Shown: positions 8,428 through 17,521, numbered from the stretch's first letter. The stretch: 64,000 nt of DNA from Ruthenibacterium lactatiformans (GCF_000949455.1 NZ_JXXK01000004.1:107804-171803), one strand, 5' to 3'. Notes: generated from the sequence alone by a model not told the origin. Numbers and translations are program-made.

Positions 8428-8465
8428 AAGCGCCCTGCCGCATTTCTACGCGGCAGGGCGCTTTT
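8428..8465. terminator. Terminator after ackA
   Basis: A 14-bp stem (8428-8441 with 8450-8463) with loop ATTTCTAC, then T-rich sequence. It lies between convergent ackA and the EAL gene and can serve both. Confidence 0.85.
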
Positions 8466-8493
8466 CATTTCAGCGGCTGCAGCCAGAGCCGTT

Positions 8494-10425
8494 TCAGGTT
8501 CTGCGCGTGCGCCGCGCGCCGCTGCGCATCAGAGCACAAAGCTCCTCTCCCGGCATTGGGCGCGCCAGATAGTATCCCTGCAGCCGGTCGGCACGCAGCG
8601 TGCACGCCAGCGCATACTGCTCCGGCGTTTCCACACCCTCCAGCAGGATGCCTCGGCCCATGGCCCGGAACGTTTCCACCACCGCGCGCAGCAAAAGCGC
8701 TCCCCCGCCGCCATTCGTCGCGGCTTCCAAAAGGCTTCTGTCCACCTTCACATACTGCAGCGGCAGAGACACCACACTGGAGAGATTGGAATATCCGGTG
8801 CCGAAATCGTCCAGATAAAATTCCACGCCCCGGGCGGCCAAAGCCTCCATCACGGCACGCACACGCCGGATATCTCCGGCCAACACGCGCTCCGTTAATT
8901 CCAACTTCAGCCGAGTGGGCGCAAGCCCGTGGCGTTCCAGCGTATCCAGCACACGACGTTCCGCATCTGGCGCAAGAAACTGCCGGGCCGAAAAATTCAC
9001 AGAGACCGCGCATCCATCCAACTCACGGTGTGCACCGAAAAACGCGCACACCTGTTCCAGCATCATCCAGTCCAGCGCAACGATAAGGTCCATCTCCTCG
9101 GCCACGGACACCACATCCGCCGTGGGTACGGGCGTCCCATCTGCGCCGCACAGGCGCAGCAAGGCCTCCGCCATACAGGGAGTATCTGCATCCAGCGCGT
9201 AGATGGGCTGGTACGCCACACCCGCCGCCTGCCCGCTCAATGTGCGTACGACCACATCCCGCAGCGCGACGCGCCGGGAGAACCGTTGTTCCATCTCTGT
9301 GTCAAACGAGAGCGCCTCCGGTGCGCCGGGCAATTTCAGCTGCTGGATGGCGTATTCCAGATGAGCTGTCAGACGCTCGGCTGTGTCGCCAAACCGCGGG
9401 CAGGCGATGCCTGCCACGCCCGCGTCCAGACGACAGCACACGCTCCCCGCCTGCCAGGGCGCTGCAAAACGCTCTGACAGTTCCTTTTCCAGCACTGCAT
9501 AGCCCGCAGCATCCATGCCCGGGAATAACAGCACGAATTCCACGCCGCTGAACCGGCAGGCGACGGCCCGGCGGCCCAGCGCTTCCAGATATGCGCTCAC
9601 CTGGCGCAGCACTGCGTCGCCGCCGGTGTGCCCGAACTGTTTGTTTACGTCGCCGAAATGGCGCAGGCATACCGCTACGCAATAAAAGGATTGGCCCGAG
9701 CGAAGGCACGTGCCCGCCGCATACCACAGCGCGCTGCGGCTGGAAAGGCCCGTCAGAAAATCCGTATTGATGCGCTGGCTCTGGAAATTAAAAAACAGCA
9801 CCAGCAAAATGCACGCCGGGATAAAGCCCGTCATCATGACGGGCGGGAACAGATACTGCACCGTCCCCAGCACCATCGCCAGAAGGGGCAGCGTGGCCAT
9901 CATTCGGTGGATGGCGCGCGACGCCATGCGGAACTGCTTTATATAACATATCACCAGCAACAAACAGCACGCCACCAGCAGCGCATACAGCAGCCGGTTG
10001 TACGGACCGCGCACATATGTGCCCGCCGCGTCCAGATAAAACAGCCAACCTGTGAACGGGTTTGTGAACACCACCGCCAATGCGGCGGCCAGCATGACGC
10101 CGAGGCATATGGCAACGCGCGTGAAGCACGGGCCGCGGCCGTGGATGAGATAGGCCATATAGTAGGTGAGCGCGGCTTCCAGCAGCGGAAAGAACGTAAA
10201 ATACAGCATATTGAGCGTGTAGCAAAGCCAGCGCGGCAGCAGGCCCGGCACGCCCATCAGCACCACTGTGGCGATATTGAGCAGAGTGGAAAAAAGCGCA
10301 AAACCCAGACACGCATAGTATAAGCGCGTCTGGGGCATCTGCGTATAAAATTTTTCACGCGAAAAGCACAGCACCAGTACGATCAGGACACAGGCCAGGC
10401 ATTCCGCACCGATCTCCCATTCCAT
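8494..10425 (-). CDS. Membrane-bound EAL-domain c-di-GMP phosphodiesterase with degenerate GGDEF domain
   Basis: A 643-residue protein. Residues 1-215 hold about seven membrane segments. A GGDEF-type domain (about 220-370) follows, but its active-site motif reads SGVEF in place of GGDEF, so cyclase activity is unlikely. The C-terminal EAL domain (about 390-640) keeps its key motifs: AEALLR, NFSARQF, ELTERVL, DDFGTGYSNL with KVDRSLL, LLEGVETPEQ and LQGYYLARPM. It is therefore predicted to hydrolyse c-di-GMP to pGpG, with the GGDEF-like part perhaps sensing GTP. It is a single-gene unit with a TATAAT box at 10467-10472. No signal for its sensory input is visible. Confidence 0.9.
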   Translation of the reverse strand: MEWEIGAECLACVLIVLVLCFSREKFYTQMPQTRLYYACLGFALFSTLLNIATVVLMGVPGLLPRWLCYTLNMLYFTFFPLLEAALTYYMAYLIHGRGPCFTRVAICLGVMLAAALAVVFTNPFTGWLFYLDAAGTYVRGPYNRLLYALLVACCLLLVICYIKQFRMASRAIHRMMATLPLLAMVLGTVQYLFPPVMMTGFIPACILLVLFFNFQSQRINTDFLTGLSSRSALWYAAGTCLRSGQSFYCVAVCLRHFGDVNKQFGHTGGDAVLRQVSAYLEALGRRAVACRFSGVEFVLLFPGMDAAGYAVLEKELSERFAAPWQAGSVCCRLDAGVAGIACPRFGDTAERLTAHLEYAIQQLKLPGAPEALSFDTEMEQRFSRRVALRDVVVRTLSGQAAGVAYQPIYALDADTPCMAEALLRLCGADGTPVPTADVVSVAEEMDLIVALDWMMLEQVCAFFGAHRELDGCAVSVNFSARQFLAPDAERRVLDTLERHGLAPTRLKLELTERVLAGDIRRVRAVMEALAARGVEFYLDDFGTGYSNLSSVVSLPLQYVKVDRSLLEAATNGGGGALLLRAVVETFRAMGRGILLEGVETPEQYALACTLRADRLQGYYLARPMPGEELCALMRSGARRTRRT

Positions 10426-10466
10426 AGGGCTCCCCTTTCAAGGGCGGATTTTACTTCTGTGTGCCT

Positions 10467-10472
10467 ATTATA
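10467..10472 (-). promoter_or_regulatory. -10 box of the EAL gene
   Basis: TATAAT on the minus strand, about 40 nt before the start codon. No good -35 box is present at the expected distance, and an inverted repeat (10486-10510) occupies that place. Confidence 0.55.
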
Positions 10473-10485
10473 CAGGAAATCGGTC

Positions 10486-10510
10486 AATATTTCTACCGGA
10501 AGTAAATATT
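10486..10510. repeat. Inverted repeat over the -35 region of the EAL gene
   Basis: AATATTT and AAATATT flank an 11-nt centre CTACCGGAAGT. There is no T-run in either direction, so a terminator is unlikely. Its overlap with the -35 position suggests a regulator site. Confidence 0.45.
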
Positions 10511-10531
10511 TTGTAAATTCGGCTTTGACTT

Positions 10532-11563
10532 TTACGCTTCAACCGCTTTTTCATTCCGCGGCGCGGGTGGGCGGCGCAGCGCAAACAGGCATCCCGCCAG
10601 GCACAGCGCGCCCTGCTCCAGAAGCAGCCACTTTACCGCTATGTCCTTGTGCTGGGGCGGCAGAGCGAACCACGCGTCCACCCGCGCTGCCGCGCTTTTG
10701 CCCAGCGCCGCCCAAAAGCCGAAATCGCTCCAGCGCGTGGGCACCCAGGCCCCCGGCACCATTGCCAGCAGCACGGGCAGCAGCGCCGCGAAAAACAGCA
10801 GCGCCGCGAACAGCAGCGTCTGCCGCTGCCACGGCCGAAGCCGCCGTGCGCCGCGTGCCAGCCGCCACAGCGTGCATGCGCCGCACAGCGCCAACGGCAG
10901 CCAGCACAGCGCACAGGCCAGCCCGGCCAGCGCCGGGCCGTCCACCACATGGGCGGGCGTCCCCAGGCCGCTGGCACCGGCAAAGGCCAAGGCCGCCTCT
11001 GTGCCCTCCGGAGCGGTTTCCATCGCCGTCAGTTCCACATTGGCGTACTCTGCAGTGCGGCTGTCCGCCGCCTCCTGTGTCACAGTGCGCGCCTCTCCGC
11101 TTTCAAACACGCCGCGCACCGTATAACGTTCGCCGTCCAGCTCCAGCTCCAGGCCCGTCACATCCAGCGCTCCCCAAAGCTGCCAGGCCAGCGCGCTGGA
11201 TACCGCGCATCCGCCCTGGCCTGCCGGGCCGGGCAGCGCACCGTATAAAAGAGGCTCCGTTGCCAGAAGTTCTGCATCGCCGCACACCCGCAGCATCCGG
11301 ACGGTCTCCTCCCGCCCGTTGGCAGAGGCCGCTCCCTGCCGCACAGCCCAGAATGTGGGCGACCAAGCCGCATTGTTCCGCCCGTCCCGGGCATACTCCA
11401 GCGCCGAAGCCACAACGCGCGGCTCCAGCGCTTCGCCGTACCGCAGGGAAATGCCGCCCGCGGCCCGCGCCAGACGCTGCGCGTTCCAGAACAGCAAAAC
11501 GCAAACCGCAAGGAATGCGCCCCAGAACAGCGCACCGCCCAGATAATACCGCACGCGCCTCAT
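10532..11563 (-). CDS. FtsX/MacB-like membrane protein
   Basis: The 343-residue protein has one N-terminal membrane helix (about 8-27), an extracytoplasmic domain of about 185 residues, and three C-terminal helices (about 215-238, 247-268 and 312-330). This 1+3 layout with a large outer domain is that of FtsX/MacB-type ABC permeases. No single motif proves the family, so this is a structural inference. It is the last gene of a five-gene operon and overlaps the adaptor gene before it by 4 nt (ATGA). An HlyD-like adaptor as neighbour strengthens the MacAB idea, but no ATPase gene is present. Likely role: export or envelope signalling. Confidence 0.55.
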   Translation of the reverse strand: MRRVRYYLGGALFWGAFLAVCVLLFWNAQRLARAAGGISLRYGEALEPRVVASALEYARDGRNNAAWSPTFWAVRQGAASANGREETVRMLRVCGDAELLATEPLLYGALPGPAGQGGCAVSSALAWQLWGALDVTGLELELDGERYTVRGVFESGEARTVTQEAADSRTAEYANVELTAMETAPEGTEAALAFAGASGLGTPAHVVDGPALAGLACALCWLPLALCGACTLWRLARGARRLRPWQRQTLLFAALLFFAALLPVLLAMVPGAWVPTRWSDFGFWAALGKSAAARVDAWFALPPQHKDIAVKWLLLEQGALCLAGCLFALRRPPAPRNEKAVEA

Positions 11564-13044
11564 GGCTGCTCCACCCGCACGCTGTCTCCCGCTGCAACGG
11601 GTCTGGCGCTGCTTTTTACCAAAACATCCTGGGGCGACAGCGGCCCTTCCACCGCAACACCGGATGCACTTTGTTCCAGGACTGTCACATCCACGCGGGA
11701 GAGCACATTGCGCAGGCCGAGGATGGTCTGCGTCTGCTCGACGCGCAGCACGTAGCTGCCTTTGTTGTCCATGCGCACCGCTTCAGGCGGCAACACCATT
11801 TCGTATGTGGTGCGGGACAGCTCCGCCGAGGCAGTCACGGGCTGCGTCTTGCGCAGGCCGGCATCCGCAGGTACATCCGCCGTTACGGTAACGCGCCCGT
11901 TTTCATCCGGCACGGAGATGGCCCGCACCGTGGTGCTGACAGCCGTGCCGCCCTGCCGCAGTGTCAGCGCGGCGCCCACAGCCAGCTTTTCCGCTTTTCC
12001 CGAGTCCAGCGTGAATGTCGCCGTCATGCCTGCGTCCGCCGGGGCCAGCGCGGCCACCGGGGCCTCCGTAACGGTTCCGCCCGGTTCCAGTGTCAGCGTC
12101 TCCACCGTACCCGCCGATCCCGCTTTCAGAACGCCGTCGTTTTCCGCCAGCGCCGCCAGCGCGTCCACAACAGCCTGCTGTTTTTCAATGTCCAGCGCGG
12201 CCGTCTGGGCGTCAAGGTTGTTTTGACGGTTCTGGAATTCCGTTTCCTGCTTTGATTTTTCATACGCCTTTGCCGCTGTGTCCAGCGCGGCCTGCGCGTC
12301 GGCCAAAGCCCGCGCCGCGTTTTCCCCGGCGGTATCGGCGGCGCTCTGCGCGGCAGCCAGCGCCGCCTGCTTTTCAGCCAGCGCCGCGGCCGCGGCGTCT
12401 GCCGCCGCCTGCGCCGCAGCCAACGCTTCCTCAGAGGCGGGCGGGTCCGTCTGTGCCCGCAGTTCCGCCAGCGCGGCATTTGCCGCATCCAAGGCGCTTT
12501 GAGCCGTATCCGCATCGTTCCGGGCAGCGGCCACGGCCGCGTCGTTCTGCGCTTTCTGGGCGTTGTAATCCGCCTGTGCCCTGTCCCGCTGGGTAGAGGC
12601 GGAAGAGAGCGACGAGGTGTCCGCCGTGTCCCCTGCCAGCAGCTTTTCCCGCTGCAGGCGCAGGCGCGCCAGCTCCGTTTTTGCGCGAGCCAGCGCATCC
12701 TTCACACCGTCGGGGTCAAACTGTGCCAAAGGCGTGTCCGCCTCCACCCTGCCGCCCGCCGGAACGAAATATTTTTCCAGCACCAGCCCCGTGGGGGCCT
12801 TAACGTTCTGCACCTCTCCCGCGGAGAGCGCTGCGTCCGCCGTCAGCCCCTGTACAAGCTCTCCGCGCCGGGGGGACGCCGTCTGCACTACGGCCAGCGT
12901 TGCGCCCGCCGTGCCGCGCGCAATCAGCGTACAGACCAGCATGGCCGCAAAGAACTGCGCCACACCCTTCAGCGCGCGGCCCTGTGTGCCGCTCAAGCGC
13001 GGCCTGCGGGCCCAAAGGCCCGTGACTTTTTCTTTGATATGCAA
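11560..13044 (-). CDS. HlyD/MacA-like membrane fusion (adaptor) protein
   Basis: A 494-residue protein with an N-terminal membrane anchor (about 27-48), a first lipoyl-like half (VKAPTGLVLEKYFVPAGGRVEADTPLA split by the insert), and a very Ala/Gln/Asp-rich coiled-coil region at about 115-300. The second lipoyl half (GTVETLTLEPGGTV) and beta-barrel segments complete the adaptor. Such proteins link an inner-membrane transporter to the outside in Firmicutes efflux or secretion systems. Its start lies 6 nt after the permease stop at 13051. That places an export-type adaptor in one transcript with a sugar-type importer, an unusual combination. Confidence 0.8.
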   Translation of the reverse strand: MHIKEKVTGLWARRPRLSGTQGRALKGVAQFFAAMLVCTLIARGTAGATLAVVQTASPRRGELVQGLTADAALSAGEVQNVKAPTGLVLEKYFVPAGGRVEADTPLAQFDPDGVKDALARAKTELARLRLQREKLLAGDTADTSSLSSASTQRDRAQADYNAQKAQNDAAVAAARNDADTAQSALDAANAALAELRAQTDPPASEEALAAAQAAADAAAAALAEKQAALAAAQSAADTAGENAARALADAQAALDTAAKAYEKSKQETEFQNRQNNLDAQTAALDIEKQQAVVDALAALAENDGVLKAGSAGTVETLTLEPGGTVTEAPVAALAPADAGMTATFTLDSGKAEKLAVGAALTLRQGGTAVSTTVRAISVPDENGRVTVTADVPADAGLRKTQPVTASAELSRTTYEMVLPPEAVRMDNKGSYVLRVEQTQTILGLRNVLSRVDVTVLEQSASGVAVEGPLSPQDVLVKSSARPVAAGDSVRVEQP

Positions 13045-13050
13045 CGTTGT

Positions 13051-13905
13051 CTACTCCTTTAATCCGCTGGCCTGGATTCCCAGCTCCAGATATTTCTGCC
13101 CGAACCGGAAGATCAGCACCGCCGGGGCCAGCATCACAAGGCTGGCCACCATGGCCAGGCCCAGCTTTTCCGCCGCGATCTGGGGCAGGTACAGCGAAAG
13201 CGGCCACAGGGCTTTTGTCTTGAGAAAGGTCATAGGCTGTTCAATGGCGTTCCACGCTTCGAGAAAGCCCAGTACCGCCGCCGAAAGGATGCCCGGCACA
13301 CCCAGCGGCACGCCGATATGGAAAAAAGTGCGCAGCGGCCCCGCACCGTCGATGGACGCGGCCTCCAACAGCGCGATGGGCACGGCATCGAACCCCTTTG
13401 CCATGATAAATACCGGAAATGTACTGAATACACCCGGCAGGATGATGGCCCAAAACGTATCCATGATGCCCATTGCGTCCGCCACCAGATAGCCCGAAAC
13501 CATCGTGACCTGAAAGGGCATCAGCATCAGAACGATGTACAGCGTGAACAGCGCCCGCCGCCCGCGAAACCGCAGCCGGGAAAACGCCCATGCCGCGGGC
13601 GCGCCCACCAGCACCTGTCCCAGCACTTGGGGGAACACGATGGCGCAGGTGTTCCAGAACATGGTGAAAAACTGCGGTGTGTCCAACAAAAGCTCCGCCA
13701 GTGGCTGGAGCGTGGGCCAGCTTGGCAGCAGGGGCCAGAAAGCGCTGCCCTCTGCACCCTGCAGCACCGGGCCCAGCGCGGCCCGCAGCTCGTCCAAGGG
13801 CATCAGCGCGCCTGTGCCCATGAACCACAACGGCCACCACACCGCCAGCGCAGGCAAAAGAAGGAACAGCACAAGCACCGCGCGGCCCAAATTTTTTCTT
13901 TTCAT
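13051..13905 (-). CDS. Sugar-type ABC importer permease, MalG family
   Basis: A 284-residue six-helix permease. The cytoplasmic EAA loop is readable as EAASIDGAGPLRTFFHIGVPL, which docks the ATPase, and SGYLVADAMGIMDTFWAIILPGVF precedes it. The ATG at 13905 overlaps the stop of the upstream permease (ATGA) and has GGGGAGGA in front. It should pair with the 13902-14837 permease to form the membrane channel for the large solute-binding lipoprotein. No ATPase gene lies in the operon. The substrate is unknown. Confidence 0.88.
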   Translation of the reverse strand: MKRKNLGRAVLVLFLLLPALAVWWPLWFMGTGALMPLDELRAALGPVLQGAEGSAFWPLLPSWPTLQPLAELLLDTPQFFTMFWNTCAIVFPQVLGQVLVGAPAAWAFSRLRFRGRRALFTLYIVLMLMPFQVTMVSGYLVADAMGIMDTFWAIILPGVFSTFPVFIMAKGFDAVPIALLEAASIDGAGPLRTFFHIGVPLGVPGILSAAVLGFLEAWNAIEQPMTFLKTKALWPLSLYLPQIAAEKLGLAMVASLVMLAPAVLIFRFGQKYLELGIQASGLKE

Positions 13906-14837
13906 CGCGCGTCCTCCCCGCCCCACAGTTTTTGCAGCAGCAGAATAGCAGCCAGCAGCACCGCCGCGATGAGCACCGCCGCTGCACACAGGCGGCCCAC
14001 GTCCAAGTCCAGGAACCAGTTGTTGAACAGGTGCTGCAATAGATAGATGCTGTCGTGCGGATATGCTCCGCCCACCAGATATGCCTCACGAAACACCTTA
14101 AAGGTGTTGAGCAGGCTGAGCACCGCCGTCATGAACAGCGTGGGCAACAGCCCGGGCAGCGTGACACGCCAAAAGCACTGCCATGCCCCCGCACCGTCCA
14201 CGCGGGCGGCCTCATACAGGCTGTCGGAGATACCGTCCAGCCCCGCCATCCACAGAATCATGTCATAGCCCGCATTTTTCCAAACATAGGTGCCGATGAG
14301 CACCCAGAAAGCCGCGTCTGTGCCCATAAAATCCACCGGCTGCGCGCCCAGCGCCGACAAAACGGCGTTGACGAGCCCCTGCCTGTGGAACAGCGCCTGC
14401 CACAGCAGCACGATGCTGGCCACCGGGATAGCCATGGGGATCAGATAGGTTGTTTTAAAAATACGGCCGCCGTCCTTTGCGGCGCGCACGGCCACGGCCA
14501 GCAGCAGGCTGACGCACAGCAGCAGGGGCACACACACGCCGATGAAGCGCGCAGTATTGCCCGCCGCCAGGCGGAACGCGCTGTTGCCCAGCACCGAGGC
14601 GTAGTTCGCAAACCCCACGAAGCGGCTGCCCATGGCGTCGGTAAAGCTGCGGCGCACCGCGTCCGCAAACGGCACCAGCACGAACACGCACAGCCCCGCC
14701 AGGCTGGGCGCGAGGAACAAATACGGCGCGGCGCGGTTCATTTTGTTCGGCGAAATAGAGCCGCGTGGCGTCGGCCGCTGCCGCCACAGCCTGTTCCAGC
14801 GCGGCCTCGCCGCTGTATCGTTTTGTTGCTTCGGCAT
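13902..14837 (-). CDS. Sugar-type ABC importer permease, MalF family
   Basis: The 311-residue protein has a hydrophilic N-terminus of about 35 residues and then six membrane helices. The EAA loop reads YEAARVDGAGAWQCFWRVTLPGLLPT. This is the usual first permease of a binding-protein-dependent sugar importer (the second overlaps its stop). It follows the solute-binding gene by about 140 nt, an interval holding a hairpin next to the lipoprotein stop codon. Confidence 0.88.
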   Translation of the reverse strand: MPKQQNDTAARPRWNRLWRQRPTPRGSISPNKMNRAAPYLFLAPSLAGLCVFVLVPFADAVRRSFTDAMGSRFVGFANYASVLGNSAFRLAAGNTARFIGVCVPLLLCVSLLLAVAVRAAKDGGRIFKTTYLIPMAIPVASIVLLWQALFHRQGLVNAVLSALGAQPVDFMGTDAAFWVLIGTYVWKNAGYDMILWMAGLDGISDSLYEAARVDGAGAWQCFWRVTLPGLLPTLFMTAVLSLLNTFKVFREAYLVGGAYPHDSIYLLQHLFNNWFLDLDVGRLCAAAVLIAAVLLAAILLLQKLWGGEDAR

Positions 14838-14960
14838 ATATTTTTTCCTTTAATTGATCATTCTGATAACTCGGAACCGTAAATTCCTCCAGAAATGCTT
14901 CCGCGCCCCAATGCTTCCAATCGCTGAATACGGCATCCGGCCGCTCCTTTCGGGTTTGTT

Positions 14961-14979
14961 CCTGCCGTTCTGCGGCAGG
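14961..14979 (-). other. Hairpin directly after the large lipoprotein stop codon
   Basis: CCTGCCG-TTCTG-CGGCAGG abuts the stop codon at 14980-14982. With no T-run it probably trims or stabilises mRNA, so that the lipoprotein is made in excess over the permeases. Similar hairpins occupy the same place at 26542 and 56455. Confidence 0.5.
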
Positions 14980-17388
14980 TCACGCCCGCTTTTCCGCCAG
15001 ATAGGTGGCAAGCTCCGTCTTTGCTCCCGTCACGGCTTCATCCATAGTCTTTTCACCTTTGCACAGCGCCTCAGCCTGTGCATACAGCTTTTCGGCCACC
15101 GTGCTGTCGTCCCGCACGGGTGTCTTCAGCCCGGACAGCAGTGCAGTCCAGTCCACCCGGGGCACATCCGTGCCTATCGTCTGGCCGCGTTCTGCATAGA
15201 GCTCCTGCACGTACGCCACCTGTTTTTCCAGGCCGGAGCGCAGCACCGGGAGCCCCTCTCCCAACGAATAATTCTGCACACCGGGCGCGAGCAGCGCCTG
15301 TATGAACTGTGCAGCCAGCTCCTGCTGGGCGCTCTGTGCCGCAATGCCGGCAAGCACCCGCGGTGTATATACGCCCTGCTCCATGCCGGGCGCCGGCGTA
15401 AGCGCCGCCTGTCCGTCATCGGACATATATGCACCCAGCACATCCCTGAGTATAAACAGCGCCGCGTTTGCCCGGCCGTAGCTGTATTCCATCACGCCCT
15501 GCGGAACGTCCGCGGACATTCCCAGCCCGGTGGAGGCATTTGACGTCACCATAAACGCAATACCGCCGTCGTTCGCCTTTTTCCCCAGTCCGTATCGGTC
15601 CGAAACCGCCTGCATCACGGAAAACAGTTCCCGCAGAGCGGCTTCGTTCAACGTGCCGTCCCGCACCACGGCGGGTGCGCTGACACTGTACAGCTGGTCG
15701 AACAACTCCCGCAGGGTGGTAAAGCTCAGAAGCGGGCGCTGCTCCTCCGGCACAGCTTTGAAAATATCATTGATATCTCCGCTGGCGGCCAGCGCCTCTG
15801 GTCCGTCCTGTACCGCCGCGGCCAGCGTCTCCAGGCTGTCCAGCCCTTCCAGTGTCTCCGGCTTTCCCATCAGCACAGGTACGGTAAAACGTGTGGGCAC
15901 TGCGTACAGCTTTCCGTCCGTTCTCATAGGGTCGACCACCTGCGGGATCAACCCGTCGGCGGAGATCACCTGTGAAAGCTCCGCCAGCACGCCCTTGTCG
16001 ATGAAGCTCTGCAGCGGCATGCCGTCCAGGATCAGCACATCCGGCCCCTTGCCCGCCACAAGCTCTGTGTTCAGCGTGCGCAGCGCGTCCTCGGCGCTGG
16101 CGCCGCCGGAGGTTCCAACCTCAAAATTCACGCGCACATCCGGATTTTCCTGTTGGAAATTGGTGATGGCCGCGCGCACGGTGGGGGAATCGTTCAGAGC
16201 GTAAACACGCACCTCCTTGTCCGGCACGGCGCTCACCGTCTCATCAAATACATAGTGCAGCACACGGCCGCCCTCCTCCGTCTGCACGGCCAGTGCAAAG
16301 GTGTTGCCCGGCAGCGCCGTAAAGCCGCGCACAGCGGCCAGCGGGGAACCGAAGGTATACATGCTGCCTTCCATCACGGTCTCCGCCAGCGTGCCGCCCG
16401 GCACGGCGCGGCGCACGCCTTTTTCAGACAGCAGATACAAGTTGCCGTCCGCGTCTGCCGCAAGGCTGGACGGATAATCCTCTCCACCCGCCGCGCTGGC
16501 GGCCTCAGTCTGCATATGCCCGGTCTCCAGATCATACGCCGCCGTGCCGCCCTCGTAGCCGTAGACAAAAAGCGTCGTCCCGTTGCAGGCTGTCAGGCCT
16601 CCCATCCAGTTGGGAATCTCATACAGCTTTTTTCCGGTGGCCATATCGTATACAGCCGTTGTGGCGGTATCCTCCGCGCTGAATACGCCCATATCGTCCC
16701 CGGACTGCTCCGTGCCGTCCGCAGCTTCTGCGTCGTCCGTCTCTCCGGCGGCGTCCTGCGTGCCGGAAGATGCCGCCTGCGCGCCTGCGTCTTCCCCTGC
16801 AGCCCCGTTCTGCACCGCGGCAAAATCGCCCCCAAAGCTGGTGAGCAGCAGTCTGCCGCCCGGCAGCACCTGTGCATCCGCCGCCATAAGCCCGCCCTGC
16901 GCGGAAAGGCCCTCCGGCTGCACGGGAGCGGCCGTGCCGTCCGCCGCAACGCGTGCGTAGGCCACCGCGCCCATACCGTCCTCTGTCTGCTCTGTCAACA
17001 TTACAAAATATTCTCCCTCAGGGGTAACGGTGACCTTTTCGATCTGGCGTTTCTCTCCGAAACTCTCCTGCCAGTCCATCGTATTTTCCGTCCATTCTTT
17101 GCCGCTGTCAGCAGAATAAAAATGGGTATATGTATATTGACCGGGCGTCTCGGCAGGCCGGAGCGCGATGTAGTCCAATCCGCCGTCCGGCCGTGCCGTC
17201 AGGCTCACCGGGGTACAGCCCGCCGCGCCCGGCGGGGTGATGTCGTTTTCCACGAACCGCCCCTTGGCCTGCATGGGCGTGCCGTCCCCCTGCGCACTTG
17301 AACCGCCGCTCGTGCCGGGCTGCGCACCGCAGCCCGTGAACAGCACCGCCGCGGCCAGTACGCCGCACAAAAGTTGTTTTATCTTCAC
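14980..17388 (-). CDS. Very large solute-binding lipoprotein with extra N-terminal domain
   Basis: The lipobox LFTGC (Cys20 from the GTG start) marks a lipoprotein of about 802 residues, nearly double the usual 400-450. The C-terminal part (from about residue 410, VRVYALNDSPTVRAAITNFQQENPDVRVNFEV split by the text limit) is an extracellular solute-binding domain with DVLILDGMPLQSFIDKGVL. The first ~370 residues have repeated blade-like segments such as TTLFVYGYEGGTAAYDLETG and DADGNLYLLSEKGV, so a beta-propeller-like domain is inferred. The GTG at 17388 is preferred: AGGG lies 5 nt upstream and the predicted -10 box overlaps the alternative ATG at 17463. It heads the five-gene operon. Confidence 0.82.
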   Translation of the reverse strand: MKIKQLLCGVLAAAVLFTGCGAQPGTSGGSSAQGDGTPMQAKGRFVENDITPPGAAGCTPVSLTARPDGGLDYIALRPAETPGQYTYTHFYSADSGKEWTENTMDWQESFGEKRQIEKVTVTPEGEYFVMLTEQTEDGMGAVAYARVAADGTAAPVQPEGLSAQGGLMAADAQVLPGGRLLLTSFGGDFAAVQNGAAGEDAGAQAASSGTQDAAGETDDAEAADGTEQSGDDMGVFSAEDTATTAVYDMATGKKLYEIPNWMGGLTACNGTTLFVYGYEGGTAAYDLETGHMQTEAASAAGGEDYPSSLAADADGNLYLLSEKGVRRAVPGGTLAETVMEGSMYTFGSPLAAVRGFTALPGNTFALAVQTEEGGRVLHYVFDETVSAVPDKEVRVYALNDSPTVRAAITNFQQENPDVRVNFEVGTSGGASAEDALRTLNTELVAGKGPDVLILDGMPLQSFIDKGVLAELSQVISADGLIPQVVDPMRTDGKLYAVPTRFTVPVLMGKPETLEGLDSLETLAAAVQDGPEALAASGDINDIFKAVPEEQRPLLSFTTLRELFDQLYSVSAPAVVRDGTLNEAALRELFSVMQAVSDRYGLGKKANDGGIAFMVTSNASTGLGMSADVPQGVMEYSYGRANAALFILRDVLGAYMSDDGQAALTPAPGMEQGVYTPRVLAGIAAQSAQQELAAQFIQALLAPGVQNYSLGEGLPVLRSGLEKQVAYVQELYAERGQTIGTDVPRVDWTALLSGLKTPVRDDSTVAEKLYAQAEALCKGEKTMDEAVTGAKTELATYLAEKRA

Positions 17389-17458
17389 TGTTTCCCTCAC
17401 CTTTCCGGTATGCTCAAAATGATGCGGAGAGAAGATGCTTCCCGTCCAGCCTGTTTCC

Positions 17459-17495
17459 ATCATAAAAAAATCAACCTTGAAAAGTCCTTGAAAAA
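17459..17495 (-). promoter_or_regulatory. Activated promoter of the lipoprotein operon with tandem repeat
   Basis: Minus-strand TATGAT (17459-17464) is preceded, after exactly 10 nt, by two direct repeats of TTTTCAAGG 11 bp apart (17475-17495). No separate -35 consensus exists. The pattern is that of an OmpR-type activator site over the -35 region and mirrors the plus-strand promoter at 17522-17557. Confidence 0.7.
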
Positions 17496-17521
17496 CAGTG
17501 AGGGATTTGTGAAAGCCTCTG

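Noticed and set aside
10486..10510. Terminator for the five-gene lipoprotein operon
   Set aside because: The inverted repeat is AT-rich and has no T-run; its place over the EAL gene -35 region suits a regulator site better.
10532..13044. Complete MacAB antibiotic exporter
   Set aside because: No ATPase domain or gene is present, and the MacB-like call rests on helix layout only.
17389..17463. ATG at 17463 as start of the large lipoprotein
   Set aside because: It overlaps the predicted -10 box, would put 25 hydrophilic residues before the signal peptide, and has a poor ribosome site compared with the GTG at 17388.
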